NCBI GenBank assembly: GCA_014378125.1
Contig: JACMOG010000804.1
Span: forward strand, 1 to 5,921
Origin: Vitreoscilla sp.
Lineage (GTDB): Bacteria; Pseudomonadota; Gammaproteobacteria; Burkholderiales; Burkholderiaceae
Direction of reading: 5' to 3'
Length of the DNA stretch: 5,921 nucleotides
The notes under the pieces were generated by a model. That model had not been told where the DNA came from. It did no database searches and was given only the letters and a program-made list of their open reading frames with translations. Shown one piece after another: positions 1 through 5,541 of this stretch. Within the stretch, counting starts at the first letter, position 1. Each line of letters begins with the position of its first letter. A program made the translations under genes and the position numbers.

Positions 1-286
1 GCATCGCCTCGTTGATGTCGGTGTGCACCACCAGGCCCGTCGGCCCCACCCGCTTGGCGAACGCGCGCGCCAGGTCGCCCGTGCCGCCGGCGATGTCCAG
101 GGCCTTGTCTCCGGCCTTCAGGTTGGCCACCGCCACGGTGTACTTCTTCCAGGCTCGGTGCATGCCGCCCGACATGAGGTCGTTCATCACGTCGTACTTC
201 TTCGCGACGGAGTCGAACACGCCGCGCACCCGCGTGGCCTTCTCGGTCTCGTCGACGGTCTCGTAGCCGAAGTGGGTCTGGGTCAT
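1..286 (-). CDS. ubiE: UbiE, ubiquinone/menaquinone C-methyltransferase (N-terminal part)
   Basis: UbiE is the cytoplasmic SAM-dependent enzyme that C-methylates the benzoquinol ring in ubiquinone synthesis and demethylmenaquinol in menaquinone synthesis. The window holds the first 95 residues; the remaining roughly 150 lie beyond the left edge. Family hallmarks seen are the opening [20 protein letters not shown], then [25 protein letters not shown] (residues 23-47), and the SAM-binding motif [13 protein letters not shown] (62-73), followed by an acidic residue at the end of the next strand (D90). The start is the ATG at 286, which gives exactly the N-terminus expected of the family; the ribosome binding site is weak (AGAG). 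It lies 10 bp downstream of the DUF971 stop on the same strand, so the two are probably cotranscribed. The identification is secure from the motifs; only the missing C-terminus is unknown. Confidence 0.94.
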   Translation of the reverse strand, partial: MTQTHFGYETVDETEKATRVRGVFDSVAKKYDVMNDLMSGGMHRAWKKYTVAVANLKAGDKALDIAGGTGDLARAFAKRVGPTGLVVHTDINEAM

Positions 287-296
287 GTTGGATTCT

Positions 297-707
297 CTAG
301 TGCGAATGGCAGGCGCCGCCGGCGGGCTTGGTCATGTCGGCGTCGCGATCGAGCCCGGCCTGTGCCAGGCGCTCGAGGTACTGGGCGAACAACGCGTCCT
401 GCTGCGAGCCGAGGCGGTACAGGTAGTCCCAGGTGAACAGGCCACTGTCGTGGCCATCGGAGAACGTCGGCTTGACGGCGTAGTGGCCCACCGGCTCGAT
501 GGCGTCGATGCCGACGTCGCGCTTGCCGGTCTGCAGCGTCTCCTGGCCCGGGCCGTGGCCCTGCACCTCGGCCGACGGCGAGTACACGCGCATCAGCTCG
601 AACGGGATGCGGAAGGCGCGGCCATCGTCGAACTCGATCTCGAGGGCGCGCGACTGCTGGTGCACCACGAGCGACAGGGGCGTGCGCTGGACAGGAGGAG
701 AAGCCAT
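297..707 (-). CDS. DUF971 family protein (gamma-butyrobetaine hydroxylase-like N-terminal domain)
   Basis: This 136-residue protein is essentially one DUF971/GBBH-like N-terminal domain. Visible family features are the strand-rich N-terminus [29 protein letters not shown] (residues 19-47), the central [36 protein letters not shown] (65-100) with the signature [11 protein letters not shown], and a Cys/His-containing tail ending GACHSH. The domain is known at the N-terminus of gamma-butyrobetaine hydroxylase and as a stand-alone protein. The stand-alone bacterial form has no firmly established reaction, although metal or Fe-S binding is often suspected from conserved Cys/His residues. The start is the ATG at 707. 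Its position just upstream of ubiE, with a 10-bp spacer and the same strand, is a recurring arrangement in betaproteobacteria and suggests a link to quinone or respiratory metabolism (inference). The family call is firm; the function is not. Confidence 0.92.
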   Translation of the reverse strand: MASPPVQRTPLSLVVHQQSRALEIEFDDGRAFRIPFELMRVYSPSAEVQGHGPGQETLQTGKRDVGIDAIEPVGHYAVKPTFSDGHDSGLFTWDYLYRLGSQQDALFAQYLERLAQAGLDRDADMTKPAGGACHSH

Positions 708-846
708 CTCGCCAGTTTATCGTTTACCCGGGCCCGCGCCGGCGGACGGCGGCGAATCGCCCCGCGGCAACTCCCCCGAACGGGGGAATCGTAACGACGT
801 AACAAGCTGTGAGAATCCGCGTCGACCCCTTCTTTTCCGCGCGCCC
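708..846. promoter_or_regulatory. Divergent intergenic region between DUF971-ubiE and the secreted-protein gene
   Basis: This 139-bp spacer must carry promoters for both directions. On the minus side, next to the DUF971 start, is a short AT-rich patch at 715-726 (GTTTATCGTTTA on the plus strand). Read on the minus strand it offers -10-like hexamers (TAAACG, TAAACT), but no convincing -35. On the plus side are a perfect inverted repeat (772-787) and a repeated CGTAAC (790-795 and 798-803). No good Shine-Dalgarno sequence precedes the ATG at 847. The promoter role comes from the gene arrangement, not from a clear consensus match. Confidence 0.35.
772..787. repeat. Perfect inverted repeat (C5/G5 hairpin) in the divergent spacer
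   Basis: TCCCCC and GGGGGA flank GAAC, giving a 6-bp stem with a 4-nt loop, or 7 bp if G-C closes a 2-nt loop. There is no T-run after it on either strand and no gene ends here, so it is not an intrinsic terminator. It could be an operator or a leader hairpin for the gene starting at 847; this is inference only. Confidence 0.4.
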
Positions 847-2121
847 ATGACCCGCCTGCTTCCGCTGCTCGCCATCGCCCTGTCCACCTCCGCCTTCGCC
901 GACCTGCAGAAATGCCCCGGCCCGCAAGGCACGACGATCTTCACCGACAAGGACTGTCCTGCCCTGGCCAGGCCCGCCGGCGCCCCGCCACCGCGTGCCG
1001 CGGCCGCCCCCGGTGCCGCCATCGCCCCGGTGGACGCCCCGCTGCCGCTCCAGGAGACCGGCGTGCCGGTGGTCGTGCAGATGGCCGGCCGCTTCGCCTG
1101 GCTCGACGACGACACCCTGGCCATCACCACCTTCGCCGACCCCGCCGCCAAGGCGCCGTGGATGGTGCGCAAGATCGTCGCCTACGACGTGCCCTCGGCG
1201 CGCAGCAGCGTGCTGGTGGCGCGCGGCTTCGTGGACTGCACCAACGCCGCCTACAACCTCGTCAGCCTGGAGACGGGCGACCTCGAGTCGCGCTTCGCGG
1301 TCGGCTCGCACGCCGCGCCGTCGGTGCAGCAGTTCCAGGTATGGGATCCGGCCGCGCGCCGGCTGTCGCCCGCGCCGGCCGAGTTCAAGGCCGCCTGGCA
1401 CCCGTCGGCGTGCATGAAGCCCGCCCCCGAAGATCTGGCACTCCACGACCTGCTGGCCAGCAAGAAGCCCGTGCGCTACCTGCAGCCCGAGCACGGCACG
1501 CTGGCGTGGGGCACGCTGGACGACAGCGGCCACCCCGTCGGGCCGACGCTGGTGACGCCCAGGAAGAAGATCACGCTGGCGCTGGGCATCAACGACATCT
1601 CGCACGACGTGCGCTGGCTGCCGTTCCGCAACGCCTACCAGCTGGCACCGGGCGCCCACGACGCCGCGCTGGATCCGCCGCGCGACGTGCCGCTGCTGAC
1701 GATGGACCTCGACGGCCGCCTCGCCCGCCACCCGATTCCCACGGGCCTCGTGCGCCAGCTCGACGCGCTGCACGCGGGCGCGCCGGCCGAGATGATCGCC
1801 CCCCGCGCCGGCGACCTGGTGATCCACCCCGGGGCAGCCGCCAACGGCGCCGGCCTGTACCTGGTGCAGGGCGAGCAGAGCCGACGCATCTGGTGCACTG
1901 CCCGGCCGGCGCCCGGCCAGGCCGCCGGAGCGGACGGCTGCACGATGTCGCAGGCAGTGGCGGTGTCGCGGGACGGCTGCCGCATCGCGTTCGACGCTCA
2001 GCCGGCCGTGGCCGTCGCGACAGGGTTCCCGGCGTCGCCCACGCTGAAGGTGCTGACGCTGTGCGACGGCACGCTGCCGACGGCGGCGGCCGCGGCGGGG
2101 CCGAAAAGGAAGAAAGGCTGA
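847..2121 (+). CDS. Secreted/periplasmic protein of unknown function with DUF4124-like N-terminus
   Basis: This 424-residue protein is not one I recognise by name. It begins with a signal peptide (MTRLLPLLAIALSTSAFA, probable cleavage after residue 18). A short segment, LQKCPGPQGTTIFTDKDCP (20-38), follows and resembles the DUF4124 pattern found at the start of many proteobacterial envelope proteins. Next comes a Pro/Ala-rich linker (about 39-66) and a roughly 340-residue domain rich in predicted beta strands. Phrases such as FAWLDDDTLAITTF and AVAVSRDGCRIAFD look like beta-propeller blades of the TolB/WD40-like kind (weak resemblance). Eight cysteines (23, 37, 131, 189, 350, 365, 378, 406) fit disulfide bonding outside the cytoplasm. 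The tail is Ala-rich and then basic (GPKRKKG). The ATG at 847 was chosen because it starts the signal peptide; the frame is open further upstream but that part is not protein-like. The gene converges on the GNAT gene with a 4-bp gap. Confidence 0.85.
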   Translation: MTRLLPLLAIALSTSAFADLQKCPGPQGTTIFTDKDCPALARPAGAPPPRAAAAPGAAIAPVDAPLPLQETGVPVVVQMAGRFAWLDDDTLAITTFADPAAKAPWMVRKIVAYDVPSARSSVLVARGFVDCTNAAYNLVSLETGDLESRFAVGSHAAPSVQQFQVWDPAARRLSPAPAEFKAAWHPSACMKPAPEDLALHDLLASKKPVRYLQPEHGTLAWGTLDDSGHPVGPTLVTPRKKITLALGINDISHDVRWLPFRNAYQLAPGAHDAALDPPRDVPLLTMDLDGRLARHPIPTGLVRQLDALHAGAPAEMIAPRAGDLVIHPGAAANGAGLYLVQGEQSRRIWCTARPAPGQAAGADGCTMSQAVAVSRDGCRIAFDAQPAVAVATGFPASPTLKVLTLCDGTLPTAAAAAGPKRKKG

Positions 2122-2125
2122 CCGC

Positions 2126-2572
2126 TCAGTACCAGGGGTTGGTGAGCGCCAGCCGCACCAGGTTGCGGCCGGGCGTGGCGGCGCAGCGCCAGCCGCGGCG
2201 CTCGTAGAAGCTGCGTGCCTTGGTATCGGCGTCGGTGCTGAGCCACACCGTGCTCAACCCGTTCGTCCAGAGCCACTCCACCATCGTGTCGTGCAGGAGC
2301 GAGCCGTGGCCGCGACCCTCGGCGCGCGGGTGGACGAACAACGCCCACACGTTGGCGCCGCGGGCGTCGCCGATGGCGAAGGCGACGATCTCGTCGTCCT
2401 CCTCGATCACCCAGCCGCGGCCACGGACCTCCAGCTGGGAGATGACCTCGTCGTCCTCGATGCCGCCCGGTGCGAGGGTGTTCTCGACCACGGCGTAGCG
2501 CACCCGCCAGATGCCGGCGAGGTCGGCGCGGGTGGCCTCACGCAACCGAGTTTGGGTCGTCGTCGTTTCCAT
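2126..2572 (-). CDS. GNAT family N-acetyltransferase
   Basis: This 148-residue protein is a single GNAT domain, which transfers an acetyl group from acetyl-CoA to an amine. The N-terminal RLREATRADLAGIWRVRYAV (residues 9-28) is the usual first strand and helix. Motif A is VWALFVHPRAEGRGHGSLL (75-93), with the pyrophosphate-binding R83-A-E-G-R-G88 turn. Motif B is TKARSFYERRGW (117-128), where Tyr123 is in the position of the usual general acid. The substrate cannot be read from the sequence. I chose the ATG at 2572 because the domain begins right after it and GGACGAG lies 3-9 bases upstream as a possible ribosome binding site. The frame extends to a GTG at 2680, but those 36 extra residues do not resemble the family and cross a hairpin-rich spacer. 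It lies downstream of the HIT gene on the same strand, so cotranscription across the 147-bp spacer is possible but uncertain. Confidence 0.9.
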   Translation of the reverse strand: METTTTQTRLREATRADLAGIWRVRYAVVENTLAPGGIEDDEVISQLEVRGRGWVIEEDDEIVAFAIGDARGANVWALFVHPRAEGRGHGSLLHDTMVEWLWTNGLSTVWLSTDADTKARSFYERRGWRCAATPGRNLVRLALTNPWY

Positions 2573-2633
2573 TGCTCGTCCATCGATCTTGCTGCGGGTC
2601 TGATGCCCGTCTTTGGTCCCCCCTGGCAACGCC

Positions 2634-2677
2634 AAGTCATGGTAGCGGCCCGCTTCCGGGGCGCGTATCGATGACTT
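2634..2677. repeat. Two-tier imperfect hairpin in the HIT-GNAT spacer
   Basis: The outer arms AAGTCAT (2634-2640) and ATGACTT (2671-2677) are perfectly complementary. Inside them, GCGGCCCG (2645-2652) and CGGGGCGC (2657-2664) pair with one mismatch around a CTTC loop. The two tiers are separated by a 4/6-nt internal loop. The element lies downstream of HIT and upstream of the GNAT start, both on the minus strand. No T-tract follows on that strand, so a classical Rho-independent terminator is unlikely. An RNA-processing or attenuation element, or a dispersed palindromic repeat, remains possible. Confidence 0.45.
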
Positions 2678-2683
2678 CACGGA

Positions 2684-2707
2684 TGACGCGAGATTCGAGC
2701 CGCGTCA
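2684..2707. repeat. 7-bp inverted repeat just downstream of the HIT stop
   Basis: TGACGCG (2684-2690) and CGCGTCA (2701-2707) form a perfect 7-bp stem with a 10-nt loop. It starts 12 bp past the HIT stop codon on the minus strand and is immediately followed by the second hairpin at 2634-2677. It has no T-run, so it could at most be a transcript-stabilising or weak terminator hairpin. Confidence 0.4.
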
Positions 2708-2719
2708 AGCGGCCGTTTG

Positions 2720-3193
2720 TCACGCGCCGGGCGCCAACGCCGCCACGGCCCGCGCCACGCGCGCGTCGAGCTCGGCCAGGCCCATGCGCAGGCGCGTGAC
2801 GGGCGCGGGCGCCACCTCGCGCGCGGCCGCCCCCCACACGGGCGCGGGGAAGTGGCTGTCCCAGTCGAATCGGGCGATCACGTGCCAGTGCAGGTGCGGC
2901 ACCACGTTGCCCAGGCTGGCCAGGTTGATCTTGGTGGGCTGCAGCGCGTCGCGCAGCACGCGTTCCACCGCGCCCACGGCCCCCATCAGCCCCGCCTGCT
3001 CCGCCAGCGACAGGTCGCTCCACTCGGCCACGTGGGCGCGCCAGACCACGCGGTAGAACGCCGGGAACGCGGCGTCCACGGCGCGGATCACACGCCACTG
3101 CGCGGACTGGAACACCATCGCGCCGCCGGGCTCGCGGCACAGTTCGCAGGCCGGGCGGAACGCCGGTGTATCGAAGGGCTGGAAGACGGACAT
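2720..3193 (-). CDS. HIT family protein (histidine triad nucleotide hydrolase/transferase)
   Basis: This 157-residue protein carries the histidine triad signature VVPHLHWHVIAR, with H100, H102 and H104. In HIT enzymes the last His forms a nucleotidyl intermediate on the alpha-phosphate of substrates such as diadenosine polyphosphates or nucleoside phosphoramidates. The stretch TKINLASLGNVVPHLHWHVI (87-106), with Asn90 upstream of the triad, is typical of the Ap4A-hydrolase-like/diadenosine branch. An N-terminal CELC (C16, C19) resembles the Cys pair that binds zinc in part of the superfamily. VVWRAHVAEWSDLS (49-62) is a recurring motif of proteobacterial members. The start is the ATG at 3193; no strong Shine-Dalgarno precedes it. 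It is divergent from the Bug receptor gene. The exact substrate is unknown. The stop (TGA at 2722-2720) overlaps a possible GTG start. Confidence 0.92.
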   Translation of the reverse strand: MSVFQPFDTPAFRPACELCREPGGAMVFQSAQWRVIRAVDAAFPAFYRVVWRAHVAEWSDLSLAEQAGLMGAVGAVERVLRDALQPTKINLASLGNVVPHLHWHVIARFDWDSHFPAPVWGAAAREVAPAPVTRLRMGLAELDARVARAVAALAPGA

Positions 3194-3332
3194 GGCGAGG
3201 GCAGGCGATGTTGTGGAGTGCGGGCCGCTCCAGGTGCGACGCGGGCCCGCGATGCGTTATTGTGTGACAGCCGGCGCCCGCCGGCGCGCCACCTCCGAAT
3301 CGACTCCTCGCCCTTTCGCCGGACCCATCACG
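3194..3332. promoter_or_regulatory. Divergent intergenic region between HIT and the Bug receptor gene
   Basis: This spacer is 139 bp long. It contains a perfect 12-bp palindrome CGCGGGCCCGCG (3240-3251), then a small AT-rich patch with TATTGT (3258-3263) as the best plus-strand -10 candidate. A GCCGGC/GCCGGC hairpin with a 4-nt loop follows at 3270-3285. No -35 box is convincing at 16-18 bp spacing. Neither flanking gene has a strong ribosome binding site. The palindrome would be a plausible operator for a divergent pair, but in DNA this GC-rich it may be chance. Confidence 0.35.
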
Positions 3333-4325
3333 ATGACGTTGCAGCGCCGTTCCCTGCTCGCGCTCGCCGCCGGCGCCCTCGGGCCTTCCGCCGCGCTGCT
3401 GAGCCCTTCGGCCCGCGCCGCAGATGCGTATCCCAACCACGCGCTGCGCTGGATCGTGGCCTATCCGGCGGCCGGCGGCTCCGACTTCCTGGCCCGCCAG
3501 CTCGCGCCGCAGATGGCCAGGCAGATGGGCCAGACCATCGTCGTCGACAACCGCCCCGGCGCGGCCGGCATCATCGGCACCGAGGCGGCGTCCAAGCAGC
3601 CCGGCGACGGCTACACGCTGCTCACGGGCGACAACGGCGCCATGGTGTTCCACACCGCGCTGTACAAGACGCTGCCCTACAACCCGTCCGACTTCGTGCC
3701 GCTGGGCTTCATGGCCAGCTTCCCGCTGATCCTGGTCGTCAACCCCAACGCGGGCTTCACCAGCGCCGCGCAGTTGCTGGACGCGGTCAAGAAGAGCCCC
3801 GGCAAGTACAGCTACGCGTCGCCCGGCGCCGGCAGCCCGCACCACCTCGCCATGGAGCTGCTCAAGCAGCGCACCGGCAGCTTCATCGTGCACGTGCCCT
3901 ACCGCGGCACGGCGCCGGCCATGCAGGACGTGATGAGCGGCCAGGTGCCCATCATGGTGGTGGACACCGCCGCCGGCCTGGCCCAGATCAAGGGCGGCAA
4001 GCTGAAGGCGCTGGCCGTGACCAGCGCCCAGCGCAGCGCCGCCTTGCCCGATGTGCCGACCATCGCCGAGGCCGGCCCGGTGAAGGGCTTCGACGCCAGC
4101 TCCTGGTTCGGCCTGTTCGCCCCAACCGGCACGCCGCCCGACATCGGCAACCGGATCCAGCAGGAGACCGCGAAGGCGTTCCAGTCACCGGCCTTCAAGG
4201 AGCGCTTGGTGTCGCAAGGTGCGATCCCCGGCGGTCAACCGCCGGCCGAGTTCGTGAGGTTCATTGCGGCCGAGACGAAGAAGTGGGCGCAGGTGGTCAA
4301 GGTATCGGGCGCGAAGGTGGATTGA
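3333..4325 (+). CDS. Bug family tripartite tricarboxylate transporter substrate-binding protein
   Basis: This 330-residue periplasmic receptor matches the Bug/TctC family, whose members bind small, often carboxylated, molecules and deliver them to a TctAB permease. An export signal, MTLQRRSLLALAAGALGPSA and on to SARA (cleavage probably after residue 29), carries a twin arginine, so Tat export is possible. The mature part opens with YPNHALRWIVAYPAAGGSD (33-51), whose AAGGSD loop is the family's first ligand-binding loop. Then come VVDNRPGAAGIIGTEAASK (70-88), the second-loop region YASPGAGSPHHLAMELL (161-177), VPYRGTAPAMQDVMSGQV (188-205) and LPDVPTIAEAG (238-248), all conserved family blocks. 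The ATG at 3333 was chosen because it begins the signal peptide; the frame is open upstream to 3192 without protein-like content. No tctA or tctB gene is in the window, so it looks like one of the many orphan Bug receptors of Burkholderiales. The ligand cannot be predicted. Its 3' end overlaps the convergent acyltransferase gene by 29 bp. Confidence 0.95.
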   Translation: MTLQRRSLLALAAGALGPSAALLSPSARAADAYPNHALRWIVAYPAAGGSDFLARQLAPQMARQMGQTIVVDNRPGAAGIIGTEAASKQPGDGYTLLTGDNGAMVFHTALYKTLPYNPSDFVPLGFMASFPLILVVNPNAGFTSAAQLLDAVKKSPGKYSYASPGAGSPHHLAMELLKQRTGSFIVHVPYRGTAPAMQDVMSGQVPIMVVDTAAGLAQIKGGKLKALAVTSAQRSAALPDVPTIAEAGPVKGFDASSWFGLFAPTGTPPDIGNRIQQETAKAFQSPAFKERLVSQGAIPGGQPPAEFVRFIAAETKKWAQVVKVSGAKVD

Positions 4326-5541
4326 TTCCGGCCGGCGAGCGACGAAACCCGAACAGTGGCCGCAGCCATGCCACGCGGCGCGCCACTTCGGCCATCACGA
4401 CGCACGCGGTTCCCGCGCCGGAGATGACCAGCAGAGCTTCGACAGCCCCGCCGAGTTGCAGCGGCTTGAGCCAGACCGCCAAGGCGATCAGCGCGGTCTG
4501 ATGGACGATGTACCAGGCAAAGATCACGTCGACGAAGTAGGCACGCCAGCGGTGGTCATGGTTCAGGTATCGCAGGCCGAAGCCGAGCGCGGCCAGCACC
4601 GCGCCCCAGGCCTGCGCTTCACGGCCGGCGCGGCCCACCCAGCGCTGCCATTCGCCCGGCGCGAACGCCTCACCCGCCCCCAACGTCAGGCCGATGAACA
4701 CCGCGCCACCGAGCACGGCGAGCGCCAGCGCCGGCCAGCGCAAGCGGTCGAGCGCGAGCCACAGCACGGGCCGGCGCACGAGCATGAAACCGAACAGGAA
4801 CATCCCGAAGAAGAGTGCGTGGTTGTACCAATCGCCAACCATCGCGTGGGTGCTGCCAAAGCGTGGAAAGAGCGTCATGCGCAGCAGCCACAGCACGAAC
4901 CACGGGCCGACCAGCAACGCCACGAGCAGCGCGCGCGAAGGCGTGGCCCGCAGGGCTTCGGCAGCGCGCGGCTTCGGCGCGAGCACCACGACAATCAGCG
5001 TGTAGATGAGCAGGTAGGCGATGAACCAGAGGTGGTTCCAGGTCGGAATCGGGGTGTGGAAGCTCTGGTCGCGGCGCAGGTAGCGACCCCAGAACGCCAT
5101 GAAACCACCGCTGTAACGGCCCGCCTCGACGACCTCGAAGTACACCTGCGGCACCACCACCACCAGCATGCCGAAGACGAGTGGAACGAACAGCCGCATG
5201 CCGCGCTGCCAAGCGAGTGCACCGCGCCCGATGCGCATCGCCATGAAGGCGGTGGCCGTGCCGGAGATCACGAACAGCAGCGACAGACGCCACGGGTTCA
5301 AGGCCAGCATGAACGCCGCGAGGACCGGCCCGCCGCGATAGTCGCTCGTCACGTGGAAGCCCCACGGCAGGTACAGCATGCCGACGTGGTAGCCGATCAG
5401 CAACGCAAAGGCCGCGATGCGCAGCCAGTCGAGGTCGTATCGGCGCGTGCTGGCGGCTACACCGACAGCCACGCCATCGGCCGCACCGGCGACCACACCG
5501 GCGAGCGCGGGTGCCGCGCCTGCCCGGCCGGCTGGAATCAC
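4297..5541 (-). CDS. Acyltransferase-3 family integral membrane protein
   Basis: This 414-residue polytopic inner-membrane protein belongs to the acyltransferase-3 (AT3) family, which moves acyl groups onto sugars, glucans, lipids or other envelope acceptors. The signature start RRYDLDWLRIAAFALLIGYHVGMLY (33-57) includes the family's R-X10-H motif (R41 and H52). About ten hydrophobic segments follow, for example near 72-101, 118-139, 168-188, 203-224, 242-260, 269-288, 309-325, 335-359 and 366-388. The block WNHLWFIAYLLIY (168-180) is characteristic of the branch. The acceptor is not evident. The start is taken as GTG (5541), which overlaps the TGA of the upstream reductase gene as GTGA, with AGG six bases before. 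Residues 1-32 before the domain are an Ala/Gly/Val-rich stretch, and a later GTG at codon 24 is an alternative start. The final nine or so codons overlap the end of the convergent Bug gene. Confidence 0.9.
   Translation of the reverse strand: MIPAGRAGAAPALAGVVAGAADGVAVGVAASTRRYDLDWLRIAAFALLIGYHVGMLYLPWGFHVTSDYRGGPVLAAFMLALNPWRLSLLFVISGTATAFMAMRIGRGALAWQRGMRLFVPLVFGMLVVVVPQVYFEVVEAGRYSGGFMAFWGRYLRRDQSFHTPIPTWNHLWFIAYLLIYTLIVVVLAPKPRAAEALRATPSRALLVALLVGPWFVLWLLRMTLFPRFGSTHAMVGDWYNHALFFGMFLFGFMLVRRPVLWLALDRLRWPALALAVLGGAVFIGLTLGAGEAFAPGEWQRWVGRAGREAQAWGAVLAALGFGLRYLNHDHRWRAYFVDVIFAWYIVHQTALIALAVWLKPLQLGGAVEALLVISGAGTACVVMAEVARRVAWLRPLFGFRRSPAGINPPSRPIP

Noticed and set aside
772..787. Rho-independent terminator in the 708-846 spacer
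   Set aside because: There is no T-run on either strand, and both flanking genes start here rather than end.
724..1827. 367-codon minus-strand frame opposite the secreted-protein gene
   Set aside because: Its translation is Arg/Gly/Ala/Val-rich with no family motif, whereas the plus strand carries a signal peptide and a protein-like composition.
2573..2680. N-terminal extension of the GNAT gene to the GTG at 2680
   Set aside because: The 36 extra residues do not resemble the family and cross a hairpin region; the ATG at 2572 with a nearby GGACGAG fits the domain start.
2717..4501. Very long open frame (about 594 codons) on the plus strand across HIT, the Bug gene and the acyltransferase end
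   Set aside because: It is Arg/Ala/Gly/His-rich, has no domain-like pattern, and runs antisense or out of frame to three confidently identified genes; such shadows are expected in GC-rich DNA.
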